A DNA stretch of 64,000 nt from Flavobacterium algicola (GTDB lineage: Bacteria; Bacteroidota; Bacteroidia; Flavobacteriales; Flavobacteriaceae). A program made the position numbers and the translations under genes. Below are positions 55,316 to 64,000 of the stretch, piece after piece; the stretch's first letter is position 1; every line of letters starts with the position of its first letter. The stretch spans positions 1-64,000 of the forward strand of contig NZ_JAJTUT010000002.1 in the NCBI RefSeq assembly GCF_022399565.1, written 5' to 3'. The notes beneath the pieces were generated by a model. It saw only the letters and a list, made by a program, of their open reading frames with translations. It did no database searches and was not told where the DNA came from.

Positions 55316-58300
55316 ATGATTAAACAATTAGCAAAAGTTCTGCTTATTTTTTGCATTCTGGGTTTCCAGAATATAAAAGCACAAGCAACAGTATCAGGGA
55401 CAATTAAAGATGGTGTAACCGGTATGACTTTACCAGGTGCAACTATTCTTGTGAAAGGAACCAAGATCGGTGCATCGACCGATATGGATGGTAAATACAA
55501 CATACAGGTGCAAAGTGATAATGCGGTTTTACAATTTTCATTTATGGGATATGAATCTAGTGAAATTGCAGTTAAAGGAAAATCGGTAATCAATATTTCC
55601 TTAAATCAAAGTGCAGAATCATTGACAGAGGTAGTCGTTACTGCACTGGGAATAAAGAGAGATGCAAAATCGCTAGGTTATTCGATTACAGAAGTTAAAG
55701 GTGATGCTGTTTCACAAGTAAAACAGACAAATGCTATTAATGGATTACAAGGTAAAATTGCCGGTGTTAATATCACGGGGAATTCTACAGGAGCTGCAGG
55801 TTCAAGTAGAGTTATCATTCGTGGAAATACTTCCTTAACAGGGAATAATCAGCCATTATATATTATTGATGGTATGCCAATGGGTAATGATACCAATGGT
55901 TCTGCAGGAACATATGGTGGTAGCGATGGTGGAGACGGTATTTCTAGTATCAATCCAGATGAAATTGCATCTATTAGTGTATTAAAAGGTGGTGCTGCCG
56001 CTGCTCTTTATGGCTCTAGAGCTGCAAATGGTGTAATTATGATTACAACCAAATCAGGGAAAAATCAAAAAGGTTTTGGTGTTGAATTTAGTTCTTCACT
56101 TTTATTTGATAAGGTGAATTCATCAATGCAAGATTTTCAAACTGAGTATGGACAAGGAACTCTAGGGGTTGCACCTACAACACAAGCGATGGCTTTTGAT
56201 AATCCTAATTCGTCATGGGGTGCAAAGTTAGACGGCTCAGACGTTGTAAACTGGGATGGTGTAGTTAGGCCATACTCTTATGTAGGAAACAATTTAGATA
56301 AGTTTTACGATACTGCAGCAACTTACATAAATACAATTTCGATTTCAAATTCTAATGAGAAATCTAATTATAGATTCTCAATATCTGATTTGTCTAATGC
56401 TGACATTGTGCCAAATTCGGGTCTTAATAGAAAGACGTTCTCCTTAAATTTAGGATCTGTTTTAGCAGATAAATTAACATTGAGCACAAACATTAAGTAT
56501 ATAAGAGAGAATACTCAAAACAGACCAAGACTATCAGATTCTCCAGGAAATGCTAATTATTCTGTGGCAGTCTTACCTGCAAATATAGATGTTACAACTA
56601 TGGACCCAGGTGCAAATGAAGATGGGTCTGAAAGAGCTACATCTACCAATATCTACGCAACAAACCCGTATTGGGCTGCTTACAATTTTAAGAACGAAGA
56701 TCAAAAGAATAGAATTATAGGATCGGCTTCATTAAAATATGATATCCTTGACTGGTTGTATGTTTCAGCAAGATCGGGTATCGATGAATATTCTATAAAC
56801 ACCACATTTATTGCACCATGGGGTACAGCGTACCAATTACTCGGAAGTATGTATGAGCAAGAAACAAAGTATTCTCAAATTGATTCTGACATCATGATAG
56901 GAGTGAATAGAAAAATTTCAAATAACTTCTCTACAAATTCACTTATTGGAGCATCAAATAATACTCAGGTAAGAGAAACATTGACATTAAGCGGCTCCAA
57001 CTTTATAGTACCAGATTTGCAAACTGTCAAAAACACAGAAAATCAGAGCACAGGATATCAGTATAGCAAACAAAAAATGAGTTCAATCTATGGTTCATTC
57101 GAATTTGACTATAAACAATTTATTTATTTGACCTTCACAGCAAGAAATGATTGGTTTTCTACTTTGTCTGCGGCAAATAAAACAACTCCTAATAATGATT
57201 TGTATACATCAATTAACACAAGTATTATACTTAATGAGGCTTTTAAATTACCAGAGTGGATTGACTTTGCAAAATTGAGAGCAGGATATTCCGAACTAGC
57301 AGGAGGAGCTCCAGATCCTTATTCCCTTAGTTTATCCTACGGTATTGTAGGGCAAGGACATTTAGGGCAATCGTTGAGTGGAATTTCAAATGGAACGATT
57401 CCTAATGCTAATCTTGTACCTTATAACGTTGATGAGGTTGAATTTGGACTAGATACAAGATTATTTGGAGGTAAATTATCACTTGATTTAGCTTACTATG
57501 CCAAAAAGACGACCAAAGATATTGTGTCAGTGAGTGCTTCACAAGCATCAGGTTATTCAAGCTCTATCGCAAATTTAGGGGAAATCACAAATAAAGGTTT
57601 CGAAATGCTTATTTCTGGAGATTTAGTTCGAACACAAAATTTCAGATGGACTCCAAGTTTCAACTTCGCGTATAACATCGGGAAAGTAGTAGCGACAAAT
57701 GCTACCAATTCAGATATTAATTTGGGTCAAGCTCGTACTCAAAATGTACAAATTAGCCATATTGTTGGTCAACCTTATGGTGTTATCTACGGTACCTCTT
57801 ATGCTAGAACTGCTGATGGGGAGATCATTTATGAGATTGATTCTGATGGTGTTCCTAGAGCAAAAGACGGCGGGAACAAACAATTAGGTCAGGGAGTTCC
57901 TCCTTATTCTATGGGTTTAACAAATTCGTTTAGCTATAAAAACTTTAGTGCTTCATTCCTTATTGATGCAAAATTTGGTGGACAAATTTATTCTGGGACT
58001 AATGCCGGAGCTGTAGGGCGAGGTCAGCATAAGGTAACTTTGGAAGGTCGTGAAGATGGATTGGTTGTCAATGGTATTGACGATGCTACTGGTTTACCGT
58101 TTACTGCTACAGTTGCACCTCAAAATTTAGCAACCTACTGGGGACGAATTTCAGGTATTGCAGAAGAGTTTGTAGAAGATGCAGACTATATTAAATTCAG
58201 ACAAATAAGTATTGGTTATGATATTCCGATAAAGGCTTTAAATAAAACCTTTTTGACAAGTGCAAACGTATCATTAATAGGTAGAAACTTATTCTATATC

Positions 58301-58423
58301 AACAGATCTGTAGATAATATTGATCCAGAATCGGCTTATAGCAATGGTAATGCTCAGGGTCTTGAATATTATGGATTGCCATCTACAAGAAGTTATGGAG
58401 TAAGTTTAAATGTTAAATTTTAG
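55316..58423 (+). CDS. SusC/RagA-type TonB-linked outer membrane protein
   Basis: 1035 residues. Signal peptide to ~24; carboxypeptidase-like domain (about 27-105, TVSGTIKDGVTGMTLPGATILVKGT); TonB box SLTEVVVTALGIKRD; plug with SRVIIRGNTSLTGNNQPLYIIDGMP and LKGGAAAALYGSRAANGVIMITTK; beta barrel ending in Phe. Imports oligosaccharides with the SusD lipoprotein coded 11 bases later. Confidence 0.95.
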   Translation: MIKQLAKVLLIFCILGFQNIKAQATVSGTIKDGVTGMTLPGATILVKGTKIGASTDMDGKYNIQVQSDNAVLQFSFMGYESSEIAVKGKSVINISLNQSAESLTEVVVTALGIKRDAKSLGYSITEVKGDAVSQVKQTNAINGLQGKIAGVNITGNSTGAAGSSRVIIRGNTSLTGNNQPLYIIDGMPMGNDTNGSAGTYGGSDGGDGISSINPDEIASISVLKGGAAAALYGSRAANGVIMITTKSGKNQKGFGVEFSSSLLFDKVNSSMQDFQTEYGQGTLGVAPTTQAMAFDNPNSSWGAKLDGSDVVNWDGVVRPYSYVGNNLDKFYDTAATYINTISISNSNEKSNYRFSISDLSNADIVPNSGLNRKTFSLNLGSVLADKLTLSTNIKYIRENTQNRPRLSDSPGNANYSVAVLPANIDVTTMDPGANEDGSERATSTNIYATNPYWAAYNFKNEDQKNRIIGSASLKYDILDWLYVSARSGIDEYSINTTFIAPWGTAYQLLGSMYEQETKYSQIDSDIMIGVNRKISNNFSTNSLIGASNNTQVRETLTLSGSNFIVPDLQTVKNTENQSTGYQYSKQKMSSIYGSFEFDYKQFIYLTFTARNDWFSTLSAANKTTPNNDLYTSINTSIILNEAFKLPEWIDFAKLRAGYSELAGGAPDPYSLSLSYGIVGQGHLGQSLSGISNGTIPNANLVPYNVDEVEFGLDTRLFGGKLSLDLAYYAKKTTKDIVSVSASQASGYSSSIANLGEITNKGFEMLISGDLVRTQNFRWTPSFNFAYNIGKVVATNATNSDINLGQARTQNVQISHIVGQPYGVIYGTSYARTADGEIIYEIDSDGVPRAKDGGNKQLGQGVPPYSMGLTNSFSYKNFSASFLIDAKFGGQIYSGTNAGAVGRGQHKVTLEGREDGLVVNGIDDATGLPFTATVAPQNLATYWGRISGIAEEFVEDADYIKFRQISIGYDIPIKALNKTFLTSANVSLIGRNLFYINRSVDNIDPESAYSNGNAQGLEYYGLPSTRSYGVSLNVKF

Positions 58424-58434
58424 AAGATATAGTT

Positions 58435-59925
58435 ATGAAAAAAGTAATTTTTAAAATAATGCTATTATTACTAGTCTTGACGTCATGTGATAATGGTTAC
58501 GAAGAATTGAATGTTGATCCAACAAAATCTTCTCAAATAGATGCAAAAAGTAAGTTTACAGCGGCGCAACTCAGGATGTCTGGTGAACGCTACGAAGCCT
58601 GGAGAGCAAACTTGATTTATCAATCTACAATGATGCAGCATATTGCAACAACTGCTAGTTACTGGTCGGGTGATAAGTATTTTTGGAACAAGGATTATGC
58701 TTCATCTTTGTGGGATCGTTATTACACGGGGCCGATAAAAGCAATTGAAGATATTTTGGTACAATTAGAAGAGGAAGAGCAACCTACAGAAATGATTGCT
58801 ATTGCAAGAATTCAGAGAGTTGTAATGTTTCAAAGATTGACAGATGTGTATGGAGATATTCCTTATAGTGAAGCAGGTAAAGGATATTTGGATGGAAATC
58901 TTACACCTAAATATGATTTACAAAGTGATATATATGCTGATTTATTAAAAGAATTAGAAGAGTCAGCAGCTGTATTGAGTACTGGAACATCAGAATGGGG
59001 AGATGCTGATTTACTTTTTAAAGGTGATCAAGCCAAATGGAAAAGATATGCAAATTCGATGATGTTGCGACTTGCTTTGCGAATGATAAAAGTAGATGCG
59101 GCGGCATCACAAGCTTGGGCTACCAAAGCTATTGAGGGGGGAGTTATGACTTCAAACAGCGATATTGCTTATATTCAACATTCAGCTGGCCCAGAAGGAA
59201 TTAATAAAAATGGAAATGGAGAAGCGTTTTCGGCAGATAGTAATCCCAGATTAAGTAAAACATTCGTTGATTTTTTAAGCGATGATCCAAGATTGCCTAT
59301 TCTCGGAGCTAGAAGAAGTGATAAAAGTACTGTAGTAGCTAATTTAAAAGGATTGCCTAATGGGCTAGATTCAGATTTACTTAAAGCCGCAACAGGAGAA
59401 CTTAATACAGATGCTTATGCAGAGCCAAATCGCGCCATCATTACAGGAGAAGATGCACCAATGTTTTTTCAGACCTATGCAGAAGTTGAATTTATGTTAG
59501 CAGAATCTGCTTTTAGATGGGGTTTAGCAGGCGGAAATGTAGAAGCACATTACAATGCAGGAGTTACTGCAGCTATGAAATATCTTTCGATCTATGGAAC
59601 TGCAGCTACCATTTCTGATGCACAGATTCAATTGTATTTAACAACGAAGCCTTTTGTTGCCGCAAATGCGTTGCAAATGATTGGGAACCAATATTGGGCT
59701 GCGACTTTTCTTAATGAATATGAGACATTTGCAAATTGGAGAAGAACTGGTTTCCCTGCTTTAGTTCCGGTAAATTATCCAGGTAATGAGACGAATGGTA
59801 CTATTCCTAGAAGATTAACATACGCAACAAGTGAACAAGTTGTGAATCCGATAAATTATGCTGCAGCTATTGCTGCTCAAGGTCCAGATATTCTTACCAC
59901 AAGAGTGTGGTGGGATAAGTTATAA
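58435..59925 (+). CDS. SusD/RagB-type glycan-binding lipoprotein
   Basis: 496 residues. Lipoprotein signal ends LLLLVLTSC, then NVDPTKSS, the usual start of SusD-like (PF12771-type) proteins; TPR-like helices follow, and the C-terminus has NYAAAIAAQG...TTRVWWDKL. It binds the glycan at the surface and closes the SusC barrel. Follows SusC by 11 bases. Confidence 0.93.
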   Translation: MKKVIFKIMLLLLVLTSCDNGYEELNVDPTKSSQIDAKSKFTAAQLRMSGERYEAWRANLIYQSTMMQHIATTASYWSGDKYFWNKDYASSLWDRYYTGPIKAIEDILVQLEEEEQPTEMIAIARIQRVVMFQRLTDVYGDIPYSEAGKGYLDGNLTPKYDLQSDIYADLLKELEESAAVLSTGTSEWGDADLLFKGDQAKWKRYANSMMLRLALRMIKVDAAASQAWATKAIEGGVMTSNSDIAYIQHSAGPEGINKNGNGEAFSADSNPRLSKTFVDFLSDDPRLPILGARRSDKSTVVANLKGLPNGLDSDLLKAATGELNTDAYAEPNRAIITGEDAPMFFQTYAEVEFMLAESAFRWGLAGGNVEAHYNAGVTAAMKYLSIYGTAATISDAQIQLYLTTKPFVAANALQMIGNQYWAATFLNEYETFANWRRTGFPALVPVNYPGNETNGTIPRRLTYATSEQVVNPINYAAAIAAQGPDILTTRVWWDKL

Positions 59926-59955
59926 GTTAGTTTGGTTTGTTTTTTTATTTTTCTT

Positions 59956-59987
59956 AAAAAGGGAGTGGTTTTACCCTCCCTTTTTTA
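59956..59987 (+). terminator. Terminator behind SusD
   Basis: AAAAAGGGAG-tggttttacc-CTCCCTTTTTT: a stem of ten pairs with T run, ~30 bases after the SusD stop. Confidence 0.8.
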
Positions 59988-60073
59988 CTATGTTTAATCT
60001 AAAAGTAGAATTAACAGGAGAATAAATAGATGCAGATTTTAGTCTATCAAATTTTTTAAAAAAAAATAAAAAG

Positions 60074-62356
60074 ATGAAAAGGATATTAGTTATAGTTGCA
60101 TTGTTAGTTTTGATTTTCGAATCAAATTCTCAAACAATTGCAGATCCGGTGCGGTATGTGAATCCTCTAATGGGGACACAATCAGCGCACAATCTATCAA
60201 ATGGTAATACCTATCCTGCCATTGCGAGACCTTGGGGGATGAATTTTTGGACACCTCAAACCGGGAAGATGGGAGACGGCTGGATATACACCTATACCGC
60301 AGAAAAAATTAGGGGGTTTAAACAAACACACCAACCATCACCGTGGATGAATGATTATGGTCAGTTTTCAATTATGCCAATTACGGGAAAGTTAACTTTT
60401 ACAGAAGATGAAAGAGCCAGCTGGTTCAGTCACAAATCAGAAACCGTTACACCTTACTACTATAGTGTTTATCTTGCCGATTATGATATAGTTACGGAAA
60501 TGACAACAACGGAGCGTGCAGCTCATTTTCAGTTTACCTTTCCAGAGAATGATCAATCTTCAATAGTGGTAGATGCATTCGATAAAGGTTCCTATATTAA
60601 AATTATTCCAGAGCAACAAAAAGTAATTGGTTATACTACTCGTAATAGTGGAGGTGTACCATCTAATTTTAAAAACTATTTTGTCATTGTTTTCGATAAA
60701 AAATTTGAAAGCAATCATACCTGGAAAGATTCTATTTTACAGCCAAGTAAATTGGAATTAAAAGACAATCACGTTGGAGCAGTTATAAGTTTTAAAACTA
60801 AAAAAGGGGAGAAAATCAGTGCGAGAATTGCATCGTCATTTATCAGTTTTGATCAGGCCGAATTGAATTTGAAAGTCGAATTGGGTGATACTACTTTTGA
60901 AGCATCAGTCGAAGCTTCAAAACAAGATTGGAACAGTGTTTTGGGTAAAATAGCAGTTGAAGGAGGCAGTGACGAACAACTTAAGACGTTCTATTCCTGT
61001 TTGTACCGTACCGTTTGTTTTCCGCAGAAGCAGTATGAAATTGATGCGAATGGAAGCACCATTCATTATAGTCCATACAACGGAAAAGTAGTATCTGGGT
61101 ACATGTATGCCGGAACGGGTTTTTGGGATACGTTCCGCGCTTTATATCCTTTACTAAATCTGGTATATCCTTCGATCAACAAAGAAATGCAGGAAGGCTT
61201 AATAAATGATTATAAAGAAGGCGGTTTTCTGCCCGAGTGGTCAAGTCCTGGATTTAGAAATGTTATGGTAGGTAATAATTCTGCATCGGTGGTTTCAGAT
61301 GCGTACATAAAAGGACTTCGTGGGTATGATATTGAGACTCTTTATGATGCATTATTAAATGGTGCTAATAACGAAGGACCAATGGATGCAGTAGGTAGAA
61401 AAGGAGTATCCTATTACAATAGCTTAGGTTATGTTCCTTATGATGTAAAAATTAATGAAAACGCAGCTCGAACGTTGGAATATGCCTATGATGATTTTGC
61501 AATCTGGAAGTTGGCCAAAAAACTAGATCGTCCTAAGAAAGAAATTAAGATTTTTGAAAAGAGGATGATGAATTACAAAAATGTTTTTAATCCATCTTTT
61601 GGATTAATGAGTGGTCGAAATAAAGACGGAAGCTTCCCCGCTGATTTTAACCCTTTTAAATGGGGTGATGCATTTACAGAGGGTAACAGCTGGCATTACA
61701 GTTGGAGTGTTTTTCACGATATTAATGGGCTTATTGATCTAATGGGTGGAGAAGATAAGTTTACAGAGAAATTAGATGCTGTATTTAGCCTGCCGCCTGT
61801 TTTTGATGAGAGTTATTATGGTTCTGTAATTCATGAAATTCGAGAGATGCAAATAATGAATATGGGGCAATATGCACACGGAAATCAACCAATTCAGCAT
61901 ATGATTTACTTATACAATTACGCGGGTCAACCTTGGAAAACTCAATATTGGGCAAGAGAGGTGATGAACCGTCTTTACAAACCAGAGGCTGATGGTTATT
62001 GTGGAGATGAGGACAATGGGCAAACATCGGCATGGTATGTCTTCTCATCGATGGGATTCTATCCTGTTTGTCCTGCGACAGATGAATATGTATTAGGGGC
62101 GCCTTTATTCAAAAAAGTTACCTTACATTTAGAAAACGGCAAGCAATTAATTATTAATGCTCCGCATAATTCAGTTGAAAATAAATATGTAGAAGAGTTG
62201 AAATGGAATAATGAAGTTTTTAGTAAGAACTATATCAACCATTTTGATATTCAAAAGGGAGCAATCTTAGACTTTAAAATGGTCGAAAAACCCAATGAAG
62301 AACGAGGTAATTCTAGTGCTGCTTACCCGTATTCATATTCAGCTCAAAAGAATTAA
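60074..62356 (+). CDS. GH92 family hydrolase with Gln at the acid position
   Basis: 760 residues with an N-terminal signal peptide (to ~20). GH92 domain marks parallel those of the gene at 48954 (YVNPLMGTQSAHNLSNGNTYPAIARPWGMNFW, GTGFWDTFRALYPLL, FTEGNSWHYSWSVFHD, GDEDNGQTSAWYVFSS). The motif of the general acid reads HGNQPIQH, with Gln605 in place of Glu601 of the other enzyme. In characterised GH92 enzymes this Gln goes with mannose-1-phosphate diesters, whose leaving group needs no acid. The likely substrate is therefore a phosphomannan cap; activity is inferred. Confidence 0.88.
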   Translation: MKRILVIVALLVLIFESNSQTIADPVRYVNPLMGTQSAHNLSNGNTYPAIARPWGMNFWTPQTGKMGDGWIYTYTAEKIRGFKQTHQPSPWMNDYGQFSIMPITGKLTFTEDERASWFSHKSETVTPYYYSVYLADYDIVTEMTTTERAAHFQFTFPENDQSSIVVDAFDKGSYIKIIPEQQKVIGYTTRNSGGVPSNFKNYFVIVFDKKFESNHTWKDSILQPSKLELKDNHVGAVISFKTKKGEKISARIASSFISFDQAELNLKVELGDTTFEASVEASKQDWNSVLGKIAVEGGSDEQLKTFYSCLYRTVCFPQKQYEIDANGSTIHYSPYNGKVVSGYMYAGTGFWDTFRALYPLLNLVYPSINKEMQEGLINDYKEGGFLPEWSSPGFRNVMVGNNSASVVSDAYIKGLRGYDIETLYDALLNGANNEGPMDAVGRKGVSYYNSLGYVPYDVKINENAARTLEYAYDDFAIWKLAKKLDRPKKEIKIFEKRMMNYKNVFNPSFGLMSGRNKDGSFPADFNPFKWGDAFTEGNSWHYSWSVFHDINGLIDLMGGEDKFTEKLDAVFSLPPVFDESYYGSVIHEIREMQIMNMGQYAHGNQPIQHMIYLYNYAGQPWKTQYWAREVMNRLYKPEADGYCGDEDNGQTSAWYVFSSMGFYPVCPATDEYVLGAPLFKKVTLHLENGKQLIINAPHNSVENKYVEELKWNNEVFSKNYINHFDIQKGAILDFKMVEKPNEERGNSSAAYPYSYSAQKN

Positions 62357-62444
62357 GAAGTAGAAATTAAGTTCGATCAAAACAGTAATAGAACGTAGAT
62401 TTCAACTATTTATTAAAAATAATATAGAGTTTAAAAGAGATAAA

Positions 62445-63440
62445 ATGAGTAATCGTAGGAATTTTTTAAGAACGGCTGCAGTGGCTTCAGTTGCAGTAGC
62501 ATTAAATTCTTTTGGAGTAAAACCAGAAGAGAAGAAACCAGAAGCAGTAAAAAAAGGTAAAAAACCGATAGTACTGTCTACTTGGAGATTTGGTTTAAAA
62601 GCCAATGAAGCGGCATGGGAAGTTTTAAATGCCAATGGGCGTGCACTAGATGCTGTTGAGGCTGGTGTAAAAGTACCTGAAGGAGATCCAAAAGAAAGAA
62701 GCGTTGGCTATGGCGGACGACCGGATAGAGACGGGCGTGTAACTCTTGACTCTTGCATAATGGATGAACAGTCTAATATTGGTGCTGTCGCTTGTTTAGA
62801 ATACATTAAACACCCAATCATGGTAGCTCGTGCTGTGATGGAAAAAACGCCTCATGTAATGCTAGTGGGAGATGGTGCCTTGCAGTTTGCTTTGTCGCAA
62901 GGTTTCAAGAAAGAGAATTTATTACTGGAAGAATCTAAAAAAGATTGGCAAAATTGGCTTAAAACTAGTCAATATAAACCCATCGCTAATATTGAAAATC
63001 ATGATACAATTGGTATGATCGCTTTGGATGCTCATGGTAATCTATCGGGTGCATGCACCACAAGCGGAATGGCGTATAAAATGCATGGACGTGTAGGTGA
63101 TTCTCCAATTATTGGTGCAGGTTTGTATGTTGATAACGAAATCGGCGCAGCTACCGCAACGGGTCACGGAGAAGAAGTAATAAGGATTTCGGGTTGTCAC
63201 TTAGTAGTCGAATTAATGCGTCAAGGAAAAACACCACAGCAAGCTTGTGAAGAGGCCGTTGAGCGGATTGTGAAACTGACAAAAAACAGAAATAAAATTT
63301 TAAAAGACATACAGGTTGGTTTTATTGCTTTGAATAAGCAAGGGGAATATGGATCTTACTGTGTTCAAGGAGGATTTAATTACGCTGTATATGATGGTAC
63401 AGGTAACCAGTTAATTGACGCTGATTATTTCATGAAATAG
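62445..63440 (+). CDS. Glycosylasparaginase (N4-GlcNAc-asparaginase)
   Basis: 331 residues. A Tat-like leader (SNRRNFLRTAAVASVAVALNS) suggests export. N-terminal nucleophile (Ntn) hydrolase with the HDTIGM motif in which Thr188 becomes the new N-terminus after self-cleavage, and ATATGHGEEVIR further on. It splits the GlcNAc-asparagine bond of N-glycoproteins, completing N-glycan removal together with the GH92 and GH18 enzymes nearby. It is coded 88 bases after the GH92 gene. Confidence 0.92.
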   Translation: MSNRRNFLRTAAVASVAVALNSFGVKPEEKKPEAVKKGKKPIVLSTWRFGLKANEAAWEVLNANGRALDAVEAGVKVPEGDPKERSVGYGGRPDRDGRVTLDSCIMDEQSNIGAVACLEYIKHPIMVARAVMEKTPHVMLVGDGALQFALSQGFKKENLLLEESKKDWQNWLKTSQYKPIANIENHDTIGMIALDAHGNLSGACTTSGMAYKMHGRVGDSPIIGAGLYVDNEIGAATATGHGEEVIRISGCHLVVELMRQGKTPQQACEEAVERIVKLTKNRNKILKDIQVGFIALNKQGEYGSYCVQGGFNYAVYDGTGNQLIDADYFMK

Positions 63441-63529
63441 ATGAGGTTGATTAGGTGAGATTTATTTAGATTTTCAGTCTCTGCCATTCAGATAATGCTA
63501 CTTTTTAAAAATAAATTAGAAACTATTTC

Positions 63530-64000
63530 ATGAATAAATTTCAATTGGAAATTGCTTGCTTTAATTTAGAATCAGCACGTACCGCACAAGCGTATGGAGC
63601 GGATCGAGTTGAGTTATGTGCTAATATGAAAGCTGGCGGAACAACTCCTGAGTACGATATCGTGGAGGAGGCTAGAAAGCAGCTTTCGATTAGATTGAAC
63701 GTTATGATTCGTCCCCGAGGGGGAGATTTCGTTTATAGTTCTGAGGAGTTTGAAGAGATGAAAAAATCCATTACTAAGTTTAAAAGGCTAGATGTTGACG
63801 GTTTTGTGTTCGGAATTTTAGATAAAAATAACCGTATCAATACATTTCAAAATGCAGCGTTAGTAAAACTCGCACATCCTTTGCCGTGTACTTTTCATAA
63901 GGCTTTTGATATTGTAGACGACATCGACCAAGCTTTGAATGATATTATAAACTGCGGATTTACAACTTTGCTTACAGCAGGACAGGGGAGTGATGTAATC
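63530..64000 (+). CDS. cutC: CutC family protein (partial, cut by window end)
   Basis: The first 157 codons. Seen: LEIACFNLESARTAQAYGADRVELCANMKAGGTTP, NVMIRPRGGDFVYS, DGFVFGIL and HKAFD, all matching the TIM-barrel CutC family. Named for copper homeostasis but copper binding is doubtful; in Bacteroidota it often sits in glycan loci beside glycosylasparaginase or hexosaminidase genes. The rest lies right of the window. Confidence 0.92.
   Translation, partial: MNKFQLEIACFNLESARTAQAYGADRVELCANMKAGGTTPEYDIVEEARKQLSIRLNVMIRPRGGDFVYSSEEFEEMKKSITKFKRLDVDGFVFGILDKNNRINTFQNAALVKLAHPLPCTFHKAFDIVDDIDQALNDIINCGFTTLLTAGQGSDVI

Noticed and set aside
1..64000. CRISPR array, insertion sequence, prophage or integrated element
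   Set aside because: No spaced direct repeats, transposase, integrase or flanking target duplications were seen.

Overview
The window comes from a low-GC member of the Bacteroidota, most likely the family Flavobacteriaceae (Flavobacterium or a close relative). The signs are the Flavobacterium-type 23S tail and 5S gene, -7 elements of the form TAnnTTTG, few Shine-Dalgarno sequences, SusC/SusD outer-membrane genes, sulfatide-free glycan loci with GH92 enzymes, and lipoprotein signals throughout. There is no integrase, insertion sequence, CRISPR array or tRNA that I can support.

Layout. 1-500: the end of an rRNA operon (23S tail, 5S, two terminators, and a leftover of a second 5S end). 1138-8301: accessory housekeeping genes: a periplasmic-TPR hybrid histidine kinase, an MFS transporter with an AraC-type regulator, an MscS channel, and a FAD monooxygenase with an unusual DnaJ-like cysteine pair at its N-terminus. 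8634-8759: a structured RNA-like element whose relative lies at 23170-23279. 8777-12257 (minus): an arsenic resistance operon (two CxxC-less HMA-like small proteins, ArsR, DUF6428, thioredoxin-type arsenate reductase, ACR3 pump). 12507-14091 (minus): glnK-amtB. 14778-15988: msrA-msrB, both exported lipoproteins.

16118-30606 (all minus): a long run, much of it with genes touching or overlapping. It starts at a rhodanese and goes through two glycosyltransferases of the arsenosugar-associated families TIGR04282 and TIGR04283, a sterol-desaturase-type hydroxylase, DUF547 and DUF6503 proteins, a FAD oxidoreductase overlapping a NosR/NapH-like membrane iron-sulfur protein, a MORN protein, a dolichyl-phosphate-mannose-synthase-like GT2, a processive membrane GT2, a GT-C mannosyltransferase, an ECF sigma factor, an RsrA-like zinc anti-sigma factor and a patatin. 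This looks like a locus for building or modifying a membrane glycolipid, and is the best candidate for an undescribed system here.

31464-48369: acid-sugar and oxidised-sugar metabolism. A GntR/FCD regulator (34868-35572) sits between two promoters that carry near-identical 29-nt promoter-operator modules: one drives a Gfo/Idh dehydrogenase plus a sodium symporter leftwards, the other a mannonate dehydratase rightwards. Then follow DUF4861, a c-type cytochrome, a SusD-less TonB receptor, ThuA, a PVC-type propeller/HEAT/cytochrome dehydrogenase, a second Gfo/Idh enzyme, a sugar-phosphate-isomerase-like TIM barrel and an MFS transporter, resembling 3-keto-glycoside pathways.

48954-64000: a mannose-rich glycan (N-glycan or mannan) utilisation locus: two GH92 mannosidases, a sodium symporter, a GH18 enzyme, a SusC/SusD pair, glycosylasparaginase and CutC (cut by the window edge). 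The second GH92 has Gln where the first has the catalytic-acid Glu, pointing to a mannose-1-phosphate diester substrate.
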